Below are positions 16,662 through 24,409 of a DNA stretch of 64,000 nucleotides, one piece after another. This DNA is from Anthropogastromicrobium aceti (GTDB lineage: Bacteria; Bacillota; Clostridia; Lachnospirales; Lachnospiraceae). The notes below the pieces were generated by a model. That model saw only the letters and a list, made by a program, of their open reading frames with translations, searched no databases and had not been told where the DNA came from. The first letter of the stretch is position 1; the number at the start of each line of letters is the position of its first letter. The position numbers and the translations under genes are program-made. Location of the stretch: assembly GCF_025567095.1 (NCBI RefSeq), contig NZ_JAOQJH010000007.1. One strand, given 5' to 3'.

Positions 16662-18941
16662 ATGAATCCAGAAGAAGAAGGATTAATCCCGCCAAAACCT
16701 TCGGTTAAGGCACCGGCTAATTTTACATCGCCGGATGAATTATATAAAGAATTAGAGGATAGTGTCAGAAAGTATCATCCATCGGATGATCTGTCACTGA
16801 TTCGCAAGGCCTATGAGGTTGCACTAAATTCGCACGGAGATCAGCGCAGACGCTCCGGAGAGCCGTATATCATCCATCCGCTTTGCGTAGCAATTATATT
16901 AGCAGAGCTGGAACTTGATAAGGAAAGTATTGCGGCAGGACTTCTTCATGATGTCTTAGAGGACACCCCGATGACTCTAAAAGAATTGATTGGGATTTTT
17001 GGAGAAGAAATCGCATTTTTGGTAGATGGCGTAACAAAGCTGACGCAGATCAACTGGGACATGGATAAGATTGAGATCCAGGCAGAAAATCTTAGAAAGA
17101 TGTTTCTTGCTATGGCAAAGGATATCCGTGTTATCATGGTAAAGCTTGCAGACCGTCTGCACAATATGCGTACAGGTCAGTTCTGGAAGCCAGAGACGCA
17201 GAAACAAAAGGCAAAAGAAACACTTGAGATTTATTCGCCGCTTGCATCACGTCTTGGTATTTCTAAAATCAAGACAGAGCTTGACGATTTGTCTCTTATG
17301 TATCTGCACCCTGATGTCTATAAGGAACTGACAGAAAAGATTTACAGCACGCAGGATGCGCGCGAGCGTTTTATCGATGAAATCAAATCTGAGGTTGCTG
17401 TCAAGCTTGAGGAGGCTGAAATTAAGGCTGAGATATCAGGCCGCGTTAAGCATCTGTTTAGCATCTATAAAAAGATGGTAAATCAGGATAAAACACTTGA
17501 TCAGATCTATGATATTTTTGCAGTTCGTATTATTGTTGATACAGTAAAGGACTGTTATGCAGCACTTGGTGTTATTCATGAAATGTATCATCCTATTACG
17601 GTTCGTTTTAAGGATTACATTGCAATGCCGAAGCCAAATATGTATCAGTCACTTCATACGACTCTGATTGCAAAGAATGGTCAGCCGTTTGAGATTCAGA
17701 TTCGTACCTTTGAGATGCATCGCACTGCTGAGTATGGTATCGCGGCACACTGGAAATACAAGGAGCGCGGTTCGGGAGACACTACAGTGCGTGATGAAGA
17801 GGCAAAGCTTTCTTGGCTTCGTCAGATTCTTGAATGGCAGAAGGATGTTTCCGATAATAAAGAATTTATCAGCATGGTAAAAAATGATCTTGATTTATTC
17901 TCGGATAATGTATACTGCTTTACACCGCAGGGTGATGTAAAGAATCTTCCTGCTGGATCTACACCGATTGACTTTGCTTACAGCATTCACTCAGCAGTAG
18001 GAAACCGCATGAAGCAGGCGGCAGTTAATGGCAAGATGGTTCCTCTTGATTATAAGATTCAAAATGGTGATCGAATAGAGATTTTCACTTCTCAGAATGT
18101 CAAAGGACCTAGCCGTGACTGGTTAAATATCGCAAAGAGTACACAGGCTAAAAATAAGATTAATCAGTGGTTCAAGCAGGAAGGACGAGCTGGAAATATC
18201 ACTAGAGGAAAGGAGCTTGTTGCCAGCTGTGCCAAGGGCAAAGGTTTTGAGATCAGTGATCTGACAAAGCCGGAGTTTACAAAGAAGGTTGTCACAAAAT
18301 ATGGCTTCCGTGATTGGGATTCTATTTTGGCAGCAGTAGGACACGGCGGACTTAAGGAAGGCCAGATTGTAAACAAGCTGATTGATCTTTATCAGGAATC
18401 TAAGAAGAAAGCACCGACAGATGAGCAGGTTTTGGCGTCTGTAATTGAAAATAATAAGAACAAGCCAGTCAAGATTCGCAGCACAAACGGCGTTTTAGTC
18501 AATGGTGTTGTTGATGTTAATGTTCGCTTTTCAAGATGCTGTTCGCCAGTTCCAGGTGATGAGATTGTTGGCTTTATTACAAGAGGACGCGGTATTTCTA
18601 TTCACCGTACAGACTGTGTAAATGTCATAGCGCTTCCAGAGTCTGAAAAGTCACGTCTTGTCGATGTTGAGTGGCAGCAGGAAAGCTTCCATTCTAATGA
18701 GAAGTTTATGGCAGAGATCAAGATCTTCTGTAACAATCGTATTGGTATTTTTGCAGATATCTCTAAGATTTTTACAGAGCGAGAGATTGACATTGCTTCC
18801 ATGAGTTCTAAGACAAGTAAGCAGGGAACGGCAACTATCAACATGTCATTTGAAGTTGGCGGTGTAGATGCTCTGCAGCAGCTTATCAATCGCCTGATGG
18901 CAGTTAACAGCGTAATTGATATTGAACGTTCTAATGGATAA
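16662..18941 (+). CDS. relA: bifunctional (p)ppGpp synthetase/hydrolase, Rel
   Basis: A 759-residue long Rel/SpoT homologue. The HD hydrolase domain (about residues 50-200) keeps the His-Asp pair in AGLLHDVLEDTP; the synthetase domain (about 240-350) has YHPITVRFKDYIAMPKPN; then come TGS (YCFTPQGDVKNLPAG) and a C-terminal ACT domain. It should make (p)ppGpp on amino-acid starvation while bound to ribosomes and degrade it otherwise. I prefer the ATG at 16662 because GAGGTG, a close match to the anti-Shine-Dalgarno, ends six bases before it; a GTG at 16653 lies within that site. A terminator follows at 18966. A second, small synthetase is at 57015. Confidence 0.95.
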   Translation: MNPEEEGLIPPKPSVKAPANFTSPDELYKELEDSVRKYHPSDDLSLIRKAYEVALNSHGDQRRRSGEPYIIHPLCVAIILAELELDKESIAAGLLHDVLEDTPMTLKELIGIFGEEIAFLVDGVTKLTQINWDMDKIEIQAENLRKMFLAMAKDIRVIMVKLADRLHNMRTGQFWKPETQKQKAKETLEIYSPLASRLGISKIKTELDDLSLMYLHPDVYKELTEKIYSTQDARERFIDEIKSEVAVKLEEAEIKAEISGRVKHLFSIYKKMVNQDKTLDQIYDIFAVRIIVDTVKDCYAALGVIHEMYHPITVRFKDYIAMPKPNMYQSLHTTLIAKNGQPFEIQIRTFEMHRTAEYGIAAHWKYKERGSGDTTVRDEEAKLSWLRQILEWQKDVSDNKEFISMVKNDLDLFSDNVYCFTPQGDVKNLPAGSTPIDFAYSIHSAVGNRMKQAAVNGKMVPLDYKIQNGDRIEIFTSQNVKGPSRDWLNIAKSTQAKNKINQWFKQEGRAGNITRGKELVASCAKGKGFEISDLTKPEFTKKVVTKYGFRDWDSILAAVGHGGLKEGQIVNKLIDLYQESKKKAPTDEQVLASVIENNKNKPVKIRSTNGVLVNGVVDVNVRFSRCCSPVPGDEIVGFITRGRGISIHRTDCVNVIALPESEKSRLVDVEWQQESFHSNEKFMAEIKIFCNNRIGIFADISKIFTEREIDIASMSSKTSKQGTATINMSFEVGGVDALQQLINRLMAVNSVIDIERSNG

Positions 18942-18965
18942 AACAATGATGTTATGCACAGATTG

Positions 18966-18993
18966 CAGGCAGGGTATTGGCCCTGCCTGTTTT
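18966..18993 (+). terminator. Rho-independent terminator after relA
   Basis: Perfect 9-bp stem (CAGGCAGGG / CCCTGCCTG), six-base loop and a TTTT run, starting 25 bases after the rel stop codon. Confidence 0.85.
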
Positions 18994-19047
18994 ATGTAGC
19001 GTTAACTGGCAGATTGGCAGCCCGTTTAAAAAGAAAGGACAGGTAAC

Positions 19048-19680
19048 ATGATGAGAATAGAGACAATTATGGTAGGTCAAATGGGGACAAATTGCTATTT
19101 GGCATGGGATGAAGAAAGCAAACGCGGCTTTTTGGTGGATCCAGGTGAACAGGCAGATAAAATCATTCGCGTGTGCAGCCGTTATGAAATAAAGCCAGAG
19201 GCAATACTTTTGACACACGGTCATTTTGACCACATCATGGCAGCAAAGAAAGTGAAGGAATATTATCAGATTCCTGTATACGCTGGCATTCATGAAGAGG
19301 AGCTTTTAGCAGATGCCGAGAAAAATCTTTCTGCGATGTGGGCTGAGGGCTTTACTATGAAGGCAGATGAGCTTGTTGTTGACAATCAAAAAATTGAGAT
19401 TGCAGGAATGAAGATTACCGTGATTGAAACACCAGGTCATACACTAGGTGGTGTGTGCTATTATATAGAAAAGGAACATGTGCTGTTTGCGGGAGATACG
19501 TTGTTTTTCGAGAGCTATGGAAGAACAGATTTTCCTGGCGGAAGTATGTTTTCACTGATTCGTTCTCTTGGGAAAAAGCTATTTGTACTGCCAGATGAGA
19601 CAGATGTATATCCGGGTCATGGACAGGCGACCTCGATAGGTTATGAAAAAACACACAATCCGGCAGCAGGAATGCGATAA
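19048..19680 (+). CDS. MBL-fold metal-dependent hydrolase (glyoxalase II-like)
   Basis: A 210-residue metallo-beta-lactamase-fold protein. The zinc motif THGHFDH (about residues 53-59) gives H-x-H-x-D-H; further ligands fit His in TPGHTLGG, Asp in FAGDTLFF and His in YPGHG. Length and layout match the small YcbL/GloB-like group; such enzymes hydrolyse thioesters such as hydroxyacylglutathione analogues, or have unknown substrates. It begins after the rel terminator and ends 28 bases before hemZ, so it is likely co-transcribed with hemZ. This rel, MBL, hemZ order is, as I recall, common in related clostridia. Confidence 0.85.
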   Translation: MMRIETIMVGQMGTNCYLAWDEESKRGFLVDPGEQADKIIRVCSRYEIKPEAILLTHGHFDHIMAAKKVKEYYQIPVYAGIHEEELLADAEKNLSAMWAEGFTMKADELVVDNQKIEIAGMKITVIETPGHTLGGVCYYIEKEHVLFAGDTLFFESYGRTDFPGGSMFSLIRSLGKKLFVLPDETDVYPGHGQATSIGYEKTHNPAAGMR

Positions 19681-19708
19681 AAAGTAAAAGGAAAGCAAAG
19701 GAAACGAT

Positions 19709-21202
19709 ATGATTTATTTTTATTTGGAATGCGATACATTAGATAACGATATTCGAAGCCTGTTTATGGCATTTTATCCGGGACGGGCAATTAAAAGAAT
19801 TGAAACAAAGGAATATGCGTGTGCAGAGGGTGATTTGTTTCTTCGTGTGTGCATGAGTGATTGTGCAGAAACACAATGTTTAGCAAACGAGGATAACACT
19901 AAAAAGAAGATGACAATGGAGCTTATGCAGGATGGCACATTGCTTGAGGATGCATGTGAATGTGAATTGTCAGATCGAAAGGACACTAAAACAAAGGCAA
20001 AATGTATGCTGTATTGTCTACTCTCTAAGCTTACAAAAAAAGAGCTTCCATGGGGAACACTGACAGGTATCCGACCGACAAAGATTGCAAGAACTATGCT
20101 GATGGAAGGTGCTTCTGATGAGGAATGCATAGACTACATGAAAAATCAGATGCTTTGCGGTGAGGAAAAGACTATGCTTAGTCTTGATATTGCAAAGAGA
20201 GAAATTAAGCTGCTTGATTGTCTGGACTATGAGGATGGATATAGTTTGTATGTCGGAATTGCATTTTGTCCGACAACATGTGCGTACTGCTCATTCACAT
20301 CATATCCAGTGAGCCGATTTGGTGATCGTGTGGATGCATATCTTGATTCAATTGAAAAAGAGATTGACTATGTGGCAGAGGCTTTTAAAGATAAGAAGCT
20401 AAACACAATATATATCGGTGGAGGTACGCCGACCACATTAGAGCCAGATCAGTTAGAACGCCTTCTCTCAAAGATTGAGAACTCCTTTAATTTGTCTTTC
20501 CTTCAGGAGTGGACAGTTGAGGCAGGACGCCCAGACAGCATCACACGTGAAAAACTTAAGACAATAAAACGTCATCCTGTCACACGTATAAGTATCAACC
20601 CACAGACAATGAAAGACGAGACACTAGAACTGATTGGCCGAAGACATACAGTTTTGCAGGTAAAGGATGCCTTTTTGCTTGCAAGAGAAGAAGGCTTTGA
20701 TAATATTAACATGGACATCATTGTTGGATTGCCGCAGGAGACAAAAGAAGATGTTGAGAATACGCTGGAAGAAATCAAAAAGCTAGGACCAGACAATTTG
20801 ACGGTTCACTCCCTGGCCATTAAGCGTGCTGCAAGATTAAATACTCAGAAGGAAGAATACGCAGGTATGAAGAGTGTTAATTCTGAAAGTACGATGGAGC
20901 TGACACAAGATGCCGCAGAGGAAATGGGTATGAAGCCGTATTATCTGTACCGCCAGAAAAACATGACAGGAAATATGGAAAATGTTGGATACGCAAAGCC
21001 AGGAAAAGAAGGAATCTACAATATCTTGATCATGGAAGAAATGCAGACCATCGTAGCACTTGGTGCAGGAGCCATCACAAAGGCGGTATATCCAAACGGC
21101 AGGATCGAAAGATGCGAAAATGTCAAGGATATCAAGACTTATCTGGAAAAAACAGACGAGATGATCGAACGTAAAAAGAGGCTTTTTGCGGACTGGAAAT
21201 GA
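19709..21202 (+). CDS. hemZ: coproporphyrinogen dehydrogenase HemZ (radical SAM)
   Basis: A 497-residue radical SAM protein. The cluster motif CPTTCAYCSF (about residues 189-198, C-x3-C-x2-C) is followed by GGGTPT and, later, a HemN-like C-terminal part. The long N-terminal extension of about 180 residues separates HemZ from HemN/HemW. The family oxidises coproporphyrinogen III without oxygen, although in heme-poor anaerobes the true role is uncertain. No other heme genes are nearby. It is followed by a terminator at 21342-21383. Confidence 0.88.
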   Translation: MIYFYLECDTLDNDIRSLFMAFYPGRAIKRIETKEYACAEGDLFLRVCMSDCAETQCLANEDNTKKKMTMELMQDGTLLEDACECELSDRKDTKTKAKCMLYCLLSKLTKKELPWGTLTGIRPTKIARTMLMEGASDEECIDYMKNQMLCGEEKTMLSLDIAKREIKLLDCLDYEDGYSLYVGIAFCPTTCAYCSFTSYPVSRFGDRVDAYLDSIEKEIDYVAEAFKDKKLNTIYIGGGTPTTLEPDQLERLLSKIENSFNLSFLQEWTVEAGRPDSITREKLKTIKRHPVTRISINPQTMKDETLELIGRRHTVLQVKDAFLLAREEGFDNINMDIIVGLPQETKEDVENTLEEIKKLGPDNLTVHSLAIKRAARLNTQKEEYAGMKSVNSESTMELTQDAAEEMGMKPYYLYRQKNMTGNMENVGYAKPGKEGIYNILIMEEMQTIVALGAGAITKAVYPNGRIERCENVKDIKTYLEKTDEMIERKKRLFADWK

Positions 21203-21341
21203 AGTCAGCAATACACAGATGATGATGGTTTTACATCATTTTTACATCAAATTGTTGCCTTATAATACGCGATAATATGTAATAACATGTAATATATGTA
21301 ATAATACTGCTGAGATTAACGAAACGAGAGTTTTGCTTTGG

Positions 21342-21383
21342 CGAATTCATTCATTGATTCAATGAGTGGGTTCGTCTTTTTTA
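21342..21383 (+). terminator. Rho-independent terminator after hemZ
   Basis: Arms 21342-21355 and 21361-21374 pair over 14 positions with three G-U pairs and a five-base loop, followed by TCTTTTTT. The 140 bases between the hemZ stop and this hairpin are very AT-rich with repeated ATGTAAT words and no gene. Confidence 0.75.
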
Positions 21384-21429
21384 TTGGAATACCTGTTACT
21401 GTAAAAAAAATTTAAGGAGGTACAACAGT

Positions 21430-21492
21430 ATGAGTAGTACAGTGTTAGGTGCAATAAACAAAACAGAAAACGACAAAATTATTAGAAAATAA
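21430..21492 (+). pseudogene. 20-codon remnant of a DUF6075 gene (copy of 52780)
   Basis: An AAGGAGG site precedes an ATG whose peptide reads MSSTVLGAINKTEND and then stops. The functional-looking DUF6075 gene at 52780 starts MNSTALGATNKTENG, and the DNA of the first 45 or so bases agrees at most positions. This is therefore the 5' end of a second copy that has lost the rest of the gene. It lies between the hemZ terminator and a secreted-protein gene. It might still be translated as a short peptide, but decay is the simpler view. Confidence 0.65.
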
Positions 21493-21531
21493 GACGATTT
21501 ATAAAAAAATGTACGGATAATACAAAAACTA

Positions 21532-21560
21532 TTGACAAAATATATTGACTATATTATGAT
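21532..21560 (+). promoter_or_regulatory. promoter of the secreted-protein gene
   Basis: TTGACA at 21532-21537 and TATGAT at 21555-21560 with a 17-base spacer, about 65 bases upstream of the next start codon. Confidence 0.75.
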
Positions 21561-21624
21561 GAAATCAAGAAAAGTGATGGTGAAATGAACATATCATGGT
21601 TTTAACGACCAGAAAGGAGCGCCT

Positions 21625-22596
21625 ATGAGAAAAATTTCAGAAAGAGGTTTATTTGGAGTATTAGTTATGATTATCAGTATGCTAGCTGTTCAGATGAGTG
21701 CATTCGCTTTTAATACGTATGAAAATAGCGCACAGATAAAAGCTCAGCTTCAGTTAGATGCAGAGGATGAGGCAGTTTTAAATCAGTATTTCCAGAACAG
21801 AGCGGAAAATTTTTACGGGAATACAGTAGTGGATGGTTGGATGAAAGAGGAACAGCAGCAGCGAATAGCAGCGCTTAGCCAGTGGATGGAAAACTGTGGA
21901 TTTAAGGTAGAAAAAGCAACAGTTGGTTTTACCGTAAATAGTGTATTGGCAAAGAATGAGAATGAAACCGTTGTACTTGGATCTGAATGGAATACATTAA
22001 CTTATAAGTTTGATTCGGAAAACGAGTCGAGAGATATGATATTTGAGACAATGCATGTATTGCATATATCAGAAATTACACATGAGATTACTTCAGATTG
22101 TTACAGTGAGTATACAGGATATCAATATGGCTCTCAGGAAGAACTTTCTTATGTTCAGATTGGTGAGAACAACGGAGAACTTGGAAAAGGCACATTTCCA
22201 ATCGAGGGTGTGCTGTGGGGAATGGAGGCACCGCAGTTAAGTGGAATGAATATAAGTACATTAACATTGCAGGATCTTTATAATATTTATGGAAATGATA
22301 TGGAAGTAACGCTTCATTTCTCAGAAGACGGTCTATGGTGCTTAGAAGGAAAGTATGAATTAGGCGAAACAGACGTTGTAACTGAAATTCAAAACGAAGG
22401 CTGGTATGGAGAAGGTCAGTCGGTGGAGACACCAGATTATACCGCTTGGTATTTTGAAACTATACAGGAAGTTTCGTATCAGGACAAAGCGTTTTCAGAA
22501 GTGAATTGTGCAGAAGTTCGTGAATACCCAGATGGAACTGGACAGCTTATTCTCACGTTAGAAAAGATTCCAGCGGAAAACGTAGAGACAGAATAA
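21625..22596 (+). CDS. secreted protein of unknown function
   Basis: A 323-residue protein with a signal peptide: basic N-terminus (MRKISERG), a hydrophobic core to about residue 25 and an A-F-A cleavage region. The mature part is acidic, has few cysteines and is predicted mainly beta; no motif, repeat, anchor or catalytic signature is apparent. AGAAAGGAG lies seven bases before the ATG, and a good promoter is upstream. It seems to be a single-gene unit: the next feature is an unrelated promoter with a c-di-GMP riboswitch. I do not recognise the family. Confidence 0.7.
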   Translation: MRKISERGLFGVLVMIISMLAVQMSAFAFNTYENSAQIKAQLQLDAEDEAVLNQYFQNRAENFYGNTVVDGWMKEEQQQRIAALSQWMENCGFKVEKATVGFTVNSVLAKNENETVVLGSEWNTLTYKFDSENESRDMIFETMHVLHISEITHEITSDCYSEYTGYQYGSQEELSYVQIGENNGELGKGTFPIEGVLWGMEAPQLSGMNISTLTLQDLYNIYGNDMEVTLHFSEDGLWCLEGKYELGETDVVTEIQNEGWYGEGQSVETPDYTAWYFETIQEVSYQDKAFSEVNCAEVREYPDGTGQLILTLEKIPAENVETE

Positions 22597-22639
22597 AGTT
22601 TGATTCGATAAAAACATACAGATTTTTTATTTAACAGTA

Positions 22640-22668
22640 TTGACATGTAAACAACTTCATGGTATTTT
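22640..22668 (+). promoter_or_regulatory. promoter before the c-di-GMP riboswitch
   Basis: TTGACA at 22640-22645 and TATTTT at 22663-22668 with a 17-base spacer. Transcription would start a few bases before the riboswitch aptamer, as expected. Confidence 0.6.
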
Positions 22669-22682
22669 ATTTTCGAAAAAAT

Positions 22683-22766
22683 AAAGGCAAACCTGCTGAA
22701 AAGCAGAGACGCAAAGCCAGAAGGGACTAAAGTCAGAATGTCTGATCATGTCAGCCGGTTGCCATT
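22683..22766 (+). promoter_or_regulatory. c-di-GMP-I (GEMM-I) riboswitch aptamer
   Basis: The sequence has the GEMM-I landmarks in order: GGCAAACC, a CTGC/GCAG arm, GACGCAAAGCC, an ACTAAA element in the receptor position, the second arm, and GTCAGCCGGTTGCC closing the basal stem with GGCAA. The aptamer senses cyclic di-GMP. A terminator-like hairpin lies about 100 bases downstream (22864-22897), and the start codon of a hybrid sensor kinase 215 bases downstream, so the kinase gene appears to be under c-di-GMP control at the transcription level. Whether ligand turns it on or off cannot be read with certainty. Confidence 0.93.
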
Positions 22767-22863
22767 GTTTCCATATCATGTATGGAAAAGATGTGAGAAC
22801 GGAAGAAATTCCGATAACTTCTATTATACTATATGGATGTGTGATTTTAAAGAACCGTAGTAG

Positions 22864-22897
22864 GGACACTGGCAGAATTTTGGCAAGTGTCCTTTTT
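22864..22897 (+). terminator. terminator of the riboswitch expression platform
   Basis: Stem GGACACT / AGTGTCC with an inner loop and a TTTTT run. Its position between aptamer and gene suggests it is the regulated terminator. A second hairpin, AGAGAACT / AGTTCTCT at 22916-22940, follows and may add control near the ribosome site. Confidence 0.75.
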
Positions 22898-22981
22898 GTA
22901 TGCAAAAATATATAAGAGAACTGGCAGGGACAAGTTCTCTGTATCGGTATACAGATAAAAAAGAATGAGGATTTTTATAAA

Positions 22982-24409
22982 ATGAGAAATTATGAAGACA
23001 AAATATATTCTCTAGCTGAGACTATACCTGGACAGACACAGGCCATGTCACAGGCAGTACAGAAAACACTGGAAAATAATGGTGGTGTAGGCATAATGAC
23101 AGGTTATTATGATCAAAACCTGTCTATTTTGTCTGTAAGTAATCTGCTGTTGCATAGTACAGGATATACATACGATACTTTCATGGAACAGACAAAAGGC
23201 TCATTGAGAAACTTCTTTTATGACGAGGAAGATATACTGGAGCGAGACCGTTTTTTGCAGCTTCACGGAACAGGGGAAGCACAGATCCTTACAGCAGACG
23301 GTACAGTGAATAATGTACGGCTTTGTAAAGAGGATGCGACAGATGAGGCGGGCAGACAGATTTGGGTTATGTCCGTACAGGTCAACTGGGATCATGTAAA
23401 TCTGGCACTGCTCAATGAGGCTATCTATTCCGGCTTCTGGTATTTTGACTGTGACGAAAACAGTGAGATTGTGAATGCAAACTGGAGTCATGAATTTAGA
23501 AAAATGCTTGGCTATCATGACACTCTGGACTTTCCGAATAAACTGGAATCCTGGTCAGATCTTCTGCATCCACAGGATAAAGAAAGAGTAATGGCGCAGC
23601 TTCAGGCGGCAATTGCGGATAAGACGAACCAGATAAAATACCAGGTAGAGTATCGTCTGAGAATGAAGAATAATCAGTACCAGTGGTTTCGGGCATCGGC
23701 AGAAGTAATACGCCGTCTGGATGGTTCTGCCAGTAGGATTGCCGGGATTTTTATTAACATTGATGGGGAGAAAAAAGAAATCATGCAGGCACAAAAATCT
23801 GCTGCTTTTCACCGGGCTTTTACGAAAGCAGATTTGTGCGAGTATTATGTGAATCTGGAAGCGAATACTTTTGATACCTTTAAGGTTGAACCGTCCCTGA
23901 TGACAGTCTTTGAACAGAGTTATACGTGGGATGAATTGATTCGCCATTTTGTGGATTCCTATGTTGTGGAGACAGATAAGAAGGCGGTATCCTCTTTTTA
24001 CGACCGTGGTTATATTGCAGAAAAGCTGAAGGGTCTGGAAACTGAATTGTCTTTGGAGTGCCGAATCACTCTGAATGGAGAAGAACGATGGGTTCGCAAT
24101 GTGATCATACGTGGCGAGATAGAGGATTCAGAATATGCCATGATCTTTCTGCGTGATATCACGGATGCAAAGGTAGAGAGCGCACGGCATCTGCAGATGG
24201 CAGCGGATAATGCTTCCATGGAGCAGCTGATTCAGAGTATTGTGCGTCTGGTTGACCGCTTTGTTGTCTGTGATTTGGAAAATGACAGATATGAATTCTA
24301 CAATCTGAATGGCCAGATAATATATAAACCTCTGGGATTTTATCATGATTTCCAGAGGCAGGTTCTTGAAAAGTATAGACACTGGAACCATTGGAAGCTA
24401 TGGATATAA
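22982..24409 (+). CDS. hybrid sensor kinase, N-terminal part (split by frameshift)
   Basis: A 475-residue sensor region. A PAS domain of the PAS_3 type sits at about residues 145-270 (WYFDCDENSEIVNANWSHEF ... WFRASAEVIR). Regions before and after resemble further degenerate PAS-like sensing units typical of long Lachnospiraceae hybrid kinases. The frame ends KYRHWNHWKLWI and stops, exactly where the kinase reading should go on; the adjoining frame supplies T-L-E-P-L-E-A-M-D. One base appears to be missing near 24377-24379. No transmembrane helix is seen, so it would sense in the cytoplasm. Alone it has no kinase domain and would be inactive as a transmitter. It lies under a c-di-GMP riboswitch. 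Confidence 0.8.
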   Translation: MRNYEDKIYSLAETIPGQTQAMSQAVQKTLENNGGVGIMTGYYDQNLSILSVSNLLLHSTGYTYDTFMEQTKGSLRNFFYDEEDILERDRFLQLHGTGEAQILTADGTVNNVRLCKEDATDEAGRQIWVMSVQVNWDHVNLALLNEAIYSGFWYFDCDENSEIVNANWSHEFRKMLGYHDTLDFPNKLESWSDLLHPQDKERVMAQLQAAIADKTNQIKYQVEYRLRMKNNQYQWFRASAEVIRRLDGSASRIAGIFINIDGEKKEIMQAQKSAAFHRAFTKADLCEYYVNLEANTFDTFKVEPSLMTVFEQSYTWDELIRHFVDSYVVETDKKAVSSFYDRGYIAEKLKGLETELSLECRITLNGEERWVRNVIIRGEIEDSEYAMIFLRDITDAKVESARHLQMAADNASMEQLIQSIVRLVDRFVVCDLENDRYEFYNLNGQIIYKPLGFYHDFQRQVLEKYRHWNHWKLWI

